From: Paraburkholderia sp. CNPSo 3272
GTDB taxonomy: Bacteria > Pseudomonadota > Gammaproteobacteria > Burkholderiales > Burkholderiaceae
DNA length: 64,000 nucleotides
Direction: 5' to 3'
NCBI RefSeq assembly: GCF_024206495.1
Contig: NZ_JAMBPQ010000015.1
Coordinates: forward strand, 1-64,000
A program made the translations under genes and the position numbers. A model generated the notes under the pieces. That model worked only from the letters and a program-made list of their open reading frames with translations. It was not told the origin of the DNA and made no database searches. Of this stretch, positions 8,883 to 17,316 are shown in pieces. Numbering within the stretch: position 1 is the first letter of the stretch; every line of letters begins with the position of its first letter.

Positions 8883-9860
8883 TCAAGCCGAAGCCGGCTT
8901 CGCGCGCCCGAACACGCGCGCGAACGCAGTGACGAACGCGTCGAGCCGGTTCGATTCGAGACAGTCGATGCCCGCGGCGCCCACCCGGCCGTTTCCGCCA
9001 GGGAAGGCGCGGCAGAGTTCATCCGCGCCGCACGGTTCCGTGAGCGGCGCGCGCACGCTTACCGCGTAGTTGCCGTCCGCGTGCACGCTCAGCACCGCGT
9101 GCGCGCGCGAGGGTTCCTCGTTCGCGAGCACGTTGGCGAACACGCCGCGCACGCGGCGCGCCCACGGCTCGTCGGGCAACACGCAGACGCTGCCGTACTG
9201 GAGCGCGACGAGCGGCGCGATGGCCTCGGCCAGTTCGAGATCGTCGTGACGGCAACGGGCAAGTTGTCCGACGATGGGCTCCGAGGCGATGAAATCGAAC
9301 GGATCGGCATAGGGCTTCATCGCCGTGTACAGGTCGAGCGGCGCGATCATGAGATCTTCGACGCAGTCGCCATAAGCGTTGTAGTTGATCGACTCGCCAA
9401 GCTCCCGCAGCTGTTCGGCATGCGCGGCATCGAGCCCGGCCTGCTGGACGAGCGCCTGCGCCGTGGCGGCCAGGTTGTCACCCCAGGCCGCCGCGATCGC
9501 CCACGGCCGGTAGCGGCCGGCGAGATGGCGGTCCACGAGCACGCTCGTGCAGACCTGCGCCGTCGTGTCGATGTGCGCGACGAGATTCCTGTTCACCGGC
9601 AGGTCGCCCGCGTGGTGATGGTCGAAATATTCGATCACGACGTCCTTGGCGAGCAGCGCGGTGAGTGCCTTGCGATTCACATCGAACGAAATGTCAAGCA
9701 CCGTGAGCGAATCGCCTGGCTGAGCGGGCACGCGCTCGACGAGTGCGATGTCGCGCTTCGCGCCAGTAATGAGCGTCGCCTCGCGCGGCCTTGCGAGCCG
9801 CAGTTGATGGAGCGCGCAGATGCCGTCTGCGTCGCCGTTGAATACGTCGAAATGCGCCAT
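8883..9860 (-). CDS. DHH-superfamily phosphoesterase-like protein
   Basis: A 325-residue protein beginning MAHFDVFNGDADGICALHQL. This N-terminal NGDADG motif and the later D80-H81-H82 (EYFDHHHAGD) are the metal-binding signatures of the DHH phosphoesterase superfamily, which includes RecJ and oligonucleotide or cyclic-dinucleotide phosphodiesterases. A C-terminal GGNGRVGAAG segment resembles the DHHA1-type substrate-binding motif. The start at 9860 follows GGAG closely. It converges on the phosphoketolase gene with a 16-bp gap. The substrate cannot be assigned from sequence alone. Confidence 0.8.
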   Translation of the reverse strand: MAHFDVFNGDADGICALHQLRLARPREATLITGAKRDIALVERVPAQPGDSLTVLDISFDVNRKALTALLAKDVVIEYFDHHHAGDLPVNRNLVAHIDTTAQVCTSVLVDRHLAGRYRPWAIAAAWGDNLAATAQALVQQAGLDAAHAEQLRELGESINYNAYGDCVEDLMIAPLDLYTAMKPYADPFDFIASEPIVGQLARCRHDDLELAEAIAPLVALQYGSVCVLPDEPWARRVRGVFANVLANEEPSRAHAVLSVHADGNYAVSVRAPLTEPCGADELCRAFPGGNGRVGAAGIDCLESNRLDAFVTAFARVFGRAKPASA

Positions 9861-10053
9861 GTCTCCGAGCTTCCGGTTGGGTTGAGCATGACAGTATCGC
9901 GCAGCCTCGGCAGATTGCACAAAACGTCCAATGCACCGGGCCCATGCAGGCCGCTTCGATCAAGGCCCTGAGATGCCGCCCCACGGCCTCAGCGGTATGC
10001 TGGTTCCGACGCGGATCGCCCCGCAGCCCCCCATTCTCAGGATAGCCACGCCG

Positions 10054-11727
10054 ATGTCCGACACGCCGATCTCACGCCATGCCCTCAACCGTCAACGCAC
10101 GGCGCGCCGCCACAGTCGCCTCGTGGACGCCGCGCTCTCGCGCGCTTGCACGTATGCGCACCCGGCCGGGCGCATCGTGCGCATCGAAACGCATATTTCC
10201 GTGGTGTATCTCGCCGGGCGGTACGCGTACAAGACCATGAAGCCCGTCGATTTCGGCTTCGTCAATTTTGTGCGGCTCGATGCCCGACTCCGCTGCTGCG
10301 AAGCAGAGATTCTTCTGAATGCGCCCTTCGCGGGACCGATTTATCGCGACACAGCGGAGATATTTTTTGACGGTCGGCGTTGCAGGCTCAGGCCCAGGCG
10401 CGGCGTGCGCGGCAATGTAAAAGTCGTCGACTATGCGGTGCGTATGCGCCGCTTCGACCAGCGTCTGCTGTTTTCTAATCTGCTCGCGCACGGCGAACTG
10501 TGCACGGACGATATCGATGCGGCCGCAACCAGCCTCGCCGCGAGCCATCGGCATGCGCGCCGGGCCGGACGCGGGCCGACGGCGCCCGCGGCGCGCTTCG
10601 GCTCGGCAGCACTGCTGCGCGACCAGGTGCTCGCCGCGCTCGCGCCCCTCGAAGCGGACCCGCGCACGGCGCACGCAGTGGCAAGCGCCGCATTGCGCGC
10701 GAGTTGCGAAAGCGAACTCGCACGCCTCGCCCGGCACCTCGCCGCCCGCCGTGCGAACGGATTCGTGCGCGCCTGCCACGGCGACCTGCATCTCGACAAC
10801 ATCGTGCGGCACGGGCGCCACGCGCTGATGTTCGATTGCATCGAGTTCAGCGAGGAACTGCGCTGGATCGACGTGACCTGCGATCTTGCGTTCCTGCTGA
10901 TGGATCTGCGCGCGCACGGCCACGCGGCCTATGCCCACCGACTGCTCAATCGCTACCTCGAAGCGACGGGCGAGTTCGCGGGGCTCGCTGCGTTGCGGCT
11001 GTATATCGTTTATCGCGCGCTCGTGCGGGCGTTGGTCGCGATGCTCAAAGCGGGATCGCCCGCGCGGTCCGACCTGCAAGCGAGCGCAGGCGCCACCTCG
11101 CGCTACCTGGCCCTCGCGGCCGACGAGGCGCGCGCCATGCGCGAGCCCGCACCCTGGCTTCTGCTCTGCCACGGCTTTTCGGGGTCGGGAAAGTCGGTGG
11201 CGAGCCGCGCGCTGGCGGAATTGAGCGGCGCGATCCGTGTGTCGAGCGATCTCGAACGCAAGCGGCTAGAACCCTTCGCGCCGCCCTCTCTCGACGCGCT
11301 GCCGGCAAGCGCCTACACGCAAGCCGCGCTCGACGCGCATTACGAACGCCTCGTCGCCCATGTGCGCGACGTGCTGAACGCGGGCTACACGGCGCTTGTC
11401 GACGCGACGTTTCTCAAGGCGACGCATCGCGCGCGCTTCGCAGCGCTCGCGCGTGAGCTGCACCGGCCAATGCTGATCCTGAACTTCCACGCTCCGCAAG
11501 CGCGGCTCGCCGAGCGTGTGAACGCCCGCGCGCGCGGGCCGCGCGACGCTTCCGACGCGGGCGCCGACGTGCTCGCCGCGCAGGTCGCGCAAGCGGACCC
11601 ACTCGATGAGCGCGAGCGGCGGCGCACGGTTGATCTCGACACCGACGTGGAAATCGGGGCATTCGCGCGCGAGCCGTGGTGGGCGCCGCTGTTCGCGCGC
11701 ATGCGAGCGGAGAGTGGGGAGATTTGA
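10054..11727 (+). CDS. Bifunctional APH-like phosphotransferase / P-loop kinase fusion
   Basis: A protein of about 557 residues with two domains. The N-terminal half is an aminoglycoside-phosphotransferase-like kinase fold with the catalytic-loop motif CHGDLHLDNI near residue 242 and a downstream FDCIEFSEELRWID metal-binding segment. The C-terminal part is a P-loop NTPase with a Walker A motif GFSGSGKS near residue 370 and resembles small-molecule kinases of the gluconate kinase/AAA_33 type. This fusion is widespread in proteobacteria and usually unassigned in function. The start is uncertain: 10054 is used, but in-frame ATGs at 9973 and 9997 also exist and none has a strong ribosome-binding site. 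Confidence 0.8.
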   Translation: MSDTPISRHALNRQRTARRHSRLVDAALSRACTYAHPAGRIVRIETHISVVYLAGRYAYKTMKPVDFGFVNFVRLDARLRCCEAEILLNAPFAGPIYRDTAEIFFDGRRCRLRPRRGVRGNVKVVDYAVRMRRFDQRLLFSNLLAHGELCTDDIDAAATSLAASHRHARRAGRGPTAPAARFGSAALLRDQVLAALAPLEADPRTAHAVASAALRASCESELARLARHLAARRANGFVRACHGDLHLDNIVRHGRHALMFDCIEFSEELRWIDVTCDLAFLLMDLRAHGHAAYAHRLLNRYLEATGEFAGLAALRLYIVYRALVRALVAMLKAGSPARSDLQASAGATSRYLALAADEARAMREPAPWLLLCHGFSGSGKSVASRALAELSGAIRVSSDLERKRLEPFAPPSLDALPASAYTQAALDAHYERLVAHVRDVLNAGYTALVDATFLKATHRARFAALARELHRPMLILNFHAPQARLAERVNARARGPRDASDAGADVLAAQVAQADPLDERERRRTVDLDTDVEIGAFAREPWWAPLFARMRAESGEI

Positions 11728-11728
11728 A

Positions 11729-11760
11729 GCTGCGGCGGACTCATAATCCGCCGACGCAGC
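11729..11760. terminator. Probable bidirectional hairpin between convergent genes
   Basis: GCTGCGGCGGA (11729-11739) pairs with TCCGCC plus CGCAGC (11747-11760) with a two-base bulge. It directly follows the stop of the fusion kinase and precedes the stop of the converging transposase fragment. No good T-tract is present, so this is a tentative call. Confidence 0.45.
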
Positions 11761-11769
11761 CCTGCTGGC

Positions 11770-12174
11770 TCAGCGTTCCACGAAAGGCCGCGCGAGCGGC
11801 CACCGCAGCGAGGACGCCACCGGAAAGCGCGGCTTGCGGCCGGCCGGCGCACGCCACGGCTGCATGCGTGCGGCCATGGCCGCGCAAAGGGCGAGGCCTT
11901 CCTCGCCATGCAGACGCTCCATGGCGTGATGCACGAGACCAGCGTCGAACCACAGCTTGAAGCGGCGATGGCAAGTGCGGAAATCGGGATACTGCTCGGG
12001 CAGCTTCGACCAGACCGAGCCGGTGGCCAGTACCCACAGGATGCCCGCGAAAACGTGACGAGGATTGTGCGCCGGGCGCCCGCGACGACGACTGTCAACG
12101 CGGATTTCGTGAAACATGGGTGCGATGCTGCGCCACTGTGCATCGGTAAGTTCCGGAGATATGCGGGAAGACAT
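11770..12174 (-). pseudogene. IS5-family transposase N-terminal fragment
   Basis: The 134-residue frame begins MSSRISPELTDAQWRSIAPM and continues RRGRPAHNPRHVFAGILWVL, TGSVWSKLPEQYP and TCHRRFKLW. These are hallmarks of the DUF4096 N-terminal domain of IS5-group transposases. The DDE catalytic domain is missing, and the last 40 residues are Arg/Pro-rich and no longer resemble the family. No second ORF, flanking inverted repeats or target duplication was seen. It is best read as a relic, although solitary short copies of this domain are common in Burkholderiales and might be retained for another use. Confidence 0.7.
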
Positions 12175-12358
12175 CTGATGGGCCCTGTAAAGTTATCTGA
12201 CACAACAGGACCAAAGTAGCCTCATAGCGGACAAGAAAATATCGGACTATGCCTAAAAATCGAGATGAGTTCGCCGCTTCCAGGGCGGCACGCTAACCGG
12301 CGGCCGTGGCCGTTGCTGCGCTACACTGCTCCATCCCGGCTTCGATGACGGATTTCCA

Positions 12359-13186
12359 ATGGCGCCCTCATCCCCTTCAAAAGCCCGCCACGGCCGGATT
12401 CGTGTCGGCGTGGGCGGCTGGATCTATGCGCCGTGGCGCGGCGCGTTCTATCCCGATGGCCTTGCGCAGCGCCGCGAACTGGAATATGCGAGCCGTCACC
12501 TCTCGACGCTGGAAATCAACAGTACCTATTACGGCGCGCAGCGCCCGGAAAGCTTCACGCGCTGGCACGACGAAACGCCCGACGACTTCGTGTTCTCGCT
12601 GAAGGCCCCGCGCTTTGCGATGAATCGCCGTGTGCTGGCCGAAGCCGGGGCCACGATCGAGCGCTTCCTGAGCGGCGGCGTGCTGAACCTGCGCGACAAG
12701 CTCGGGCCGATCAACTGGCAGATGACGCCGGGCAAGCGCTTCGATCCCGAGGACTACGCTCGATTTCTAGAACTGCTGCCGGGCGAGGCCGAAGGCCGCC
12801 CGCTGCGCCACGCGCTCGAAGTGCGCGACGAGAGTTTTTGCACACCGGAATTCGTCGCGCTCGCACGCAAGCACAAGGCGGCGATCGTCATGAGCGGCGA
12901 TTCCAGCTATCCGCTTATCGGCGACACGAGCGCGCCGTTCGTCTATGCCCGCATCATGGGAACGGCGCAGGATCACCCGCAGGGCTATGCTCCCGCCGAC
13001 CTCGACCTCTGGGCGTCGCGCGCGCTCGCCTGGGCGCGCGGCGAAACACCGGACGACCTCGCCACCTACGCGAAGCCGGTCGCCGCGAAGGCCGGCCGGG
13101 ACGTGTATCTCTACGTCATCAGCGGCTTCAAGGAACGCAACCCGGCTGCAGCCATGGCACTGATCGAGCGCCTCGGCGCGAGCTAG
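12359..13186 (+). CDS. DUF72 (YecE-like) family protein
   Basis: A 275-residue protein with the DUF72 TIM-barrel-like signature: RIRVGVGGWIYAPWRG near the N-terminus, LSTLEINSTYYGAQ, FSLKAPRFAMN, and ALEVRDESFCTPEF in the middle. DUF72 proteins are widespread, cytoplasmic and functionally undefined. The length is normal. The upstream ribosome-binding site is weak, and a downstream start is not supported because the conserved region begins early. It stands alone between the transposase fragment and an antiporter gene. Confidence 0.85.
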   Translation: MAPSSPSKARHGRIRVGVGGWIYAPWRGAFYPDGLAQRRELEYASRHLSTLEINSTYYGAQRPESFTRWHDETPDDFVFSLKAPRFAMNRRVLAEAGATIERFLSGGVLNLRDKLGPINWQMTPGKRFDPEDYARFLELLPGEAEGRPLRHALEVRDESFCTPEFVALARKHKAAIVMSGDSSYPLIGDTSAPFVYARIMGTAQDHPQGYAPADLDLWASRALAWARGETPDDLATYAKPVAAKAGRDVYLYVISGFKERNPAAAMALIERLGAS

Positions 13187-13362
13187 CCGCGCACGGCGAA
13201 TCTCATCCGACACGTAAAAGACCGTAATGCCGCCGTGATGACCTGGTCGGCTGCGAGTTGACATGTGTCAACATGCAAACTTGCAACGCAGCGACATACT
13301 GAATCGATGCGTCGCGGGCACTGCCGCTCCCGCCGCCCAACCGCACACGGAGTGTCCTGCCT

Positions 13363-14649
13363 TTGCAAACCGCAATCGAACTCACCATCCGCACCGGCGT
13401 CCTGCTGCTCCTCATCGCGCTCTGCCATGCCGCTGCGCAGCGATTGCGCCTCTCCGACTCGTTCGGTCTCACCAGCGCCGGCGTGCTGCTCGGCGCCGGC
13501 TACCTCGCCTTGCTCAACCTCGCGCCCGGCTTCACCGCTTCGAGCATCGAGCCCTTGCTCACGTCTTCGCTTCCGCCCGAGGCTTATCTTTGGATCTTCC
13601 TGCCGCCCATCCTCTTCGAAGCGGCGTTGCAGGTCGATACGCGCGGTCTTCTCGCCGATCTCGCGCCCATCCTGTTGCTCGCGATCGGCGCGGTGGTGGC
13701 CGCGGCGGCAGGCGTCGGCCTCGCCACGTGGATCAGCAGCGGCGAGAGCCTGATCGTGTGCCTGCTGCTCGGCGCCATCGTCAGCACGACAGATCCTTCC
13801 ACCGTGATCGCGCTCTTTCGCAACAGCGGCGCGCCGGAACGCCTGATCCGGCTGGTCGAGGGCGAAAGCCTGCTCAACGATGCCGCCGCCATCAGCATCT
13901 CCACGCTCCTCACCAGCGCGCTGGTGCTCACGCCGCCCGCCGCGCACACGCACAGCTACCCGCTCGCCGCGTTCCTCGTGTCGCTCGTCGGCGGCTGCGC
14001 GTTCGGGGCGCTCGCGGGAGCGCTTTTTGTCGCGACGTCGAGCGCGCTGCGCAGCCTGCCTTTTTCCGAGTACGCGCTCTCGCTCGCGCTGCCCACGCTG
14101 CTCTATCCGGCCGCGGAACACGGGCTTCACGTGTCTGGGGTGGCCGCAGTGGTGTGCGCGGGTCTCGCGGCCAGCCAGCTCATGCGTACACGCCGGGCCG
14201 CCGCGAGCCAAGGGCTGTTTCGCCAGCTATGGGCGTACCAGGCTGGCATCGCCTCCGCCGCTGTCTTTCTGCTCGCGTCGGCGCGCGTGCCCGGGCTCGT
14301 GCACAAGCTGCATCTGCGCGACGCCCTCCCGCTCGGGCTCGCGCTGCTTGCCGCCACCCTGAGCCGATTCGGCGTCCTCACGATCTTCGTGCCGCTGCTG
14401 AGCCGCCTTGGTGTCTGCAAGCCGTTGCCGCGCGCGCATCAATGGCTGATCGCGTGGGGCGGCGTACGCGGGCCCGTCACGCTCACGCTCGCGATCTGCC
14501 TTGCGCGCAACGACGCGCTCTCGCCCGACACCCGCGCGTTCGCGGCCGCGATGGCCGCTGCCTTCGTGCTGCTGAATCTGCTCTGCAACGGCCTCACGTT
14601 AGGGCGTGTGGCGCGATGGCTCGGCATCGCCCCGCATACTTCCGGCTAA
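13363..14649 (+). CDS. CPA1-family cation:proton antiporter
   Basis: A 428-residue inner-membrane protein with about 12 hydrophobic segments. Family motifs include EAYLWIFLPPILFEAALQVD, where conserved Phe and Glu lie in the ion path, GAIVSTTDPSTVIALFRN, and LVEGESLLNDAAAI, the Na+/H+ exchanger signature containing the critical acidic residues. A late WGGVRGPVTLTLAI segment matches the conserved GGxRGxxxLxL motif. It would exchange Na+ or K+ for protons. The start is a TTG at 13363, nine bases after GGAG, because no ATG fits before the first membrane helix. Confidence 0.87.
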   Translation: MQTAIELTIRTGVLLLLIALCHAAAQRLRLSDSFGLTSAGVLLGAGYLALLNLAPGFTASSIEPLLTSSLPPEAYLWIFLPPILFEAALQVDTRGLLADLAPILLLAIGAVVAAAAGVGLATWISSGESLIVCLLLGAIVSTTDPSTVIALFRNSGAPERLIRLVEGESLLNDAAAISISTLLTSALVLTPPAAHTHSYPLAAFLVSLVGGCAFGALAGALFVATSSALRSLPFSEYALSLALPTLLYPAAEHGLHVSGVAAVVCAGLAASQLMRTRRAAASQGLFRQLWAYQAGIASAAVFLLASARVPGLVHKLHLRDALPLGLALLAATLSRFGVLTIFVPLLSRLGVCKPLPRAHQWLIAWGGVRGPVTLTLAICLARNDALSPDTRAFAAAMAAAFVLLNLLCNGLTLGRVARWLGIAPHTSG

Positions 14650-14748
14650 CGCGCGGCGTCTCGCGGTCAGCGCGTCGCGGTTCGGAAAATATTGATAGAG
14701 AAAGCCGACGCTCACGCCCGCGCGTGCCGCGATGGCGTTCGTGGTTTA
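14650..14748 (-). pseudogene. TetR-family helix-turn-helix remnant
   Basis: Reading the minus strand from 14745 gives TTNAIAARAGVSVGFLYQYF followed by PNRDAL, a textbook TetR DNA-recognition helix. A TAA stop (14748-14746) lies immediately upstream in the same frame. Downstream the frame decays into Arg-rich sequence, and no ligand-binding domain follows. The fragment touches the 3' end of the antiporter gene on the opposite strand. It is a degraded regulator and not a functional gene. Confidence 0.75.
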
Positions 14749-14992
14749 GCCGCCGAGGGGCTGCGGCCGTGGAGCGTCTGGGTCATGGTGGGCAATGCGC
14801 AGCGGGCATCGAATGTGAGCAATGGCTCGGAATTTATCCGCCCTCGGCGCGCCCGCTGCAAATCGCCTTGAAGTGTTGCATTGAAGCGGCGCGCGTAACG
14901 TAGCGTGCAATCCACACGTGGCCACACGTCTCGTCACGCCGGTCACGCGCCGCCGGCCCCCCGTCTTCCGGCACGCAGAGGAACCGCGTGCC
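14749..14992. other. Non-coding stretch between TetR remnant and rpoN2
   Basis: No supported gene, hairpin or operator was found here. Short minus-strand frames exist but show no family resemblance. Confidence 0.5.
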
Positions 14993-16525
14993 TCAAATCT
15001 GCCGGCGCATTTCCGCGGCCGGCAGCTTCATCATCTGCCGATACTTGGTGACCGTGCGGCGTGCCACCTGCACGCCTTGCTTTTCGAGTTCCTGCGTGAG
15101 GATGACGTCGGAAAGCGGGTCGCGCGGATCTTCGGCGTCGATCATTTCCTTGATGAGCGCGCGCACTGCGGCCGCCGAACACGTGCCGCCCGTGCGCGTC
15201 TCCAGCTCGCGCGGGAAGAAGCGCTTGAACTCGAAGATGCCGCGCGGCGTGGCCATGTACTTGTTGCCCGTGGCTCGCGAGACGGTCGATTCGTGCAGGC
15301 CCAGTTCGTCTGCGACGTCGCGCAGCAGCATGGGCCGCAGTGCGATTTCGCCATACTGGAAAAACGCCTTCTGACGCGCGACGATGCACTCGCCCACGCG
15401 CAGGATCGTCTCGCAGCGCTTGTGCGCGTTGCGGATCAGCCAGCGCGCTTCCTGCAGTTGCTGGGCGAGCGGCGAGCGGCTCGTCTGATCCGAGCGCGCG
15501 AACATCTCCGCATAGAGCTTGTGGATGCGAGCGCGCGGCTCGATGGCCGGGTTCACGCTCACCACCCATTTGCCGCGCACCTGGCGCACGATCACGTCAG
15601 GAATGACGTAGCCGCCGTCCGCACGCCCATAGTGGTTGCCCGGTTTCGGATCGAGGCGGCGCACGAGCGCGCTCGCGGCCTGCAGCGAGGCGGCGTCGCA
15701 GCCGAGCTGGCGCTGCAGCTCCCCATGCTCGCGGCGCGCGAGGCGTTCCAGATGCTTCGAGACGATCTGCAAGGCCAGTTCGCGATGCGGCGTGTCGTGA
15801 GGCATCGCCTCGAGTTGCAGCACGAGGCATTCGGAGAGCGAACGGGCACCGATGCCAGGGCGATCGAGCGTCTGCACCACGCGCAACGCCACCCGCAGAC
15901 GGTCTTCGTCGAGCGTGTCGCCCGCACCGTCCACGTCGGCGAGTTCGGCGAGGTCCTGGCGCAGGTAGCCGTCGTCGTCGAGCGCCTCGATCACGATCTG
16001 CGTTGCGATCCGGTCAAGGTCGTCGAGCGGCGAGAGGCGCAGCGCCTCATGCAGTTGCTCGCGCAGCGTGAGCGGCACGCGCACCCAGTCGGAGGCCTCG
16101 GAATCGCCGTCCTCGCCGCCGCGATAGCTCGACGTGCGCAACGCGCCAGACGCCGGCATCTCGGCGGTATAGCCAGAGCCTTCGTCGCTGTAGCTGGCCT
16201 CGGCGTACGAGGTCTCGGCGTAAGGGGACGCTTCCTGCGCCAGGCCGGCATCGAGGCCGGACTCACCCGCGCCTTCGGTCGCCATGGCTGGCACTTCGGC
16301 CGCGGGGGCCGCCGCGGAGCCGATGCCCGCCGCGCCGTCGGCCGCTTCGGCGGCCTCGCCGGTCTCCGAGGCGGGCGGAACATATTCGAGGAACGGATTG
16401 GTGTCGAGCGCCTCGCGCAGCTCCTGCTGGAATTCGAGCGACGACAGTTGCAGCAGCCTCACCGCCTGCTGAAGACGCGGCGTGAGCGCCAGATGCTGGC
16501 GCGCGTGTAACGCGATGGAAGGCAT
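14993..16525 (-). CDS. rpoN: RNA polymerase sigma-54 factor (second-copy type)
   Basis: A 510-residue sigma-54. Region I is Gln/Leu-rich (LALTPRLQQAVRLLQLSSLE, then ALDTNPFLEY), and a variable acidic region of about 120 residues follows. The core-binding and HTH regions (ESTVSRATGNKYMATPRG) and the C-terminal RpoN box ARRTVTKYRQ are all present. It directs transcription from -24/-12 promoters with AAA+ activators. The start at 16525 is the first residue of region I. The usual rpoN neighbours (lptB upstream, hpf/ptsN downstream) are absent, so this is probably the second rpoN copy carried by many Burkholderiales. Confidence 0.93.
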   Translation of the reverse strand: MPSIALHARQHLALTPRLQQAVRLLQLSSLEFQQELREALDTNPFLEYVPPASETGEAAEAADGAAGIGSAAAPAAEVPAMATEGAGESGLDAGLAQEASPYAETSYAEASYSDEGSGYTAEMPASGALRTSSYRGGEDGDSEASDWVRVPLTLREQLHEALRLSPLDDLDRIATQIVIEALDDDGYLRQDLAELADVDGAGDTLDEDRLRVALRVVQTLDRPGIGARSLSECLVLQLEAMPHDTPHRELALQIVSKHLERLARREHGELQRQLGCDAASLQAASALVRRLDPKPGNHYGRADGGYVIPDVIVRQVRGKWVVSVNPAIEPRARIHKLYAEMFARSDQTSRSPLAQQLQEARWLIRNAHKRCETILRVGECIVARQKAFFQYGEIALRPMLLRDVADELGLHESTVSRATGNKYMATPRGIFEFKRFFPRELETRTGGTCSAAAVRALIKEMIDAEDPRDPLSDVILTQELEKQGVQVARRTVTKYRQMMKLPAAEMRRQI

Positions 16526-16862
16526 GGCAATCCCGTTTTGTTGAATTGAGTGGTAGCACCCCTCATGCAACAGCCATGCCAGTTTTTACAACGCACTGTT
16601 TTGAAACGGGATCGGCACTTGCAGCGGATACTGTGCGAGCTTCTTTTCCGACCCCGCCGTGGAGATTTTTACAACGGTGAGGAAGAATTTTTGCGCGTGC
16701 CGGTCGGGAAACCCTGGCCGCAGATCCGGCGGCGATCCCGCATAGTGGGGCTGCACGGGCAGCTTCCAGCAGCCTTTCAACGACGCGCGCAGCGAGCCCG
16801 GACGCGGCGAGGCACGCTCCTTGCGGTGGGAAGCTGCGACCACAACCAGAAAGGGAGTAGCC
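16526..16862. other. Intergenic region between divergent rpoN2 and BON-protein genes
   Basis: These 337 bp contain the promoters of two divergent genes. Two copies of TTTTTACAACG (near 16574 and 16666) were noticed. No -24/-12 sigma-54 promoter with correct spacing was found. Confidence 0.45.
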
Positions 16863-17210
16863 ATGAAGCGTATCCTGATCCTCAAGACTGCGGCTGGCGC
16901 CGCTTGCATGACGTTCGCACTGATCGCCGGTGCGCAGACCACGACGAACAGTTCCGCGCCCGCGGCCAGTTCGGAATCCATGGGCCAGCACGTAGACGAC
17001 GCGACCATCACGACCAAAGTCAAGGCCGAGCTGCTCGGCGCGAAGAACGTGAAGTCCGAGCACATCCATGTGAAAACCCGTAAGGGCGTAGTCTCCCTCA
17101 CCGGCACCGTGCCCAGCGCCGAGGACCGCGACAACGCCAAGCAGGTCGTGGAAGGCGTCTCGGGCGTGACCTCGGTAAAGAACCATCTGAAGGTCTCGGC
17201 GGCGAGCTGA
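16863..17210 (+). CDS. Periplasmic BON-domain protein
   Basis: A 115-residue protein with a signal peptide (MKRILILKTAAGAACMTFAL to AGA) and one BON domain from about residue 45: DDATITTKVKAELL, then TRKGVVSLTGTVPS, EDRDNAKQVVEGVSGV and VKNHLKV. BON domains bind lipid or envelope surfaces, and OsmY-like members are induced by osmotic and envelope stress. The start follows GGGAG at five bases and places the signal peptide correctly. A strong terminator follows at 17255, so it is a single-gene transcript. Confidence 0.9.
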   Translation: MKRILILKTAAGAACMTFALIAGAQTTTNSSAPAASSESMGQHVDDATITTKVKAELLGAKNVKSEHIHVKTRKGVVSLTGTVPSAEDRDNAKQVVEGVSGVTSVKNHLKVSAAS

Positions 17211-17254
17211 TCGATCCGCCGGGTAACCAGACCGAGCCAGTTTCAGGCCGGACC

Positions 17255-17284
17255 GCGCCGGCGGATTACACCGCCGGCGCTTTT
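17255..17284 (+). terminator. Rho-independent terminator after the BON gene
   Basis: A 10-bp perfect GC stem (GCGCCGGCGG, 17255-17264, with 17271-17280) closes over a six-base loop and is followed by TTTT. Confidence 0.88.
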
Positions 17285-17316
17285 CATTCACGCTTCATCC
17301 CTGCCTCATTCCCGCT

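Noticed and set aside
11770..12358. A complete insertion sequence
   Set aside because: No catalytic DDE domain, no terminal inverted repeats and no target-site duplication could be found around the fragment.
16526..16862. GGCAC...TTGCA near 16613, considered as a sigma-54 promoter
   Set aside because: The two blocks are adjacent, without the five-base spacing needed between the -24 and -12 elements.
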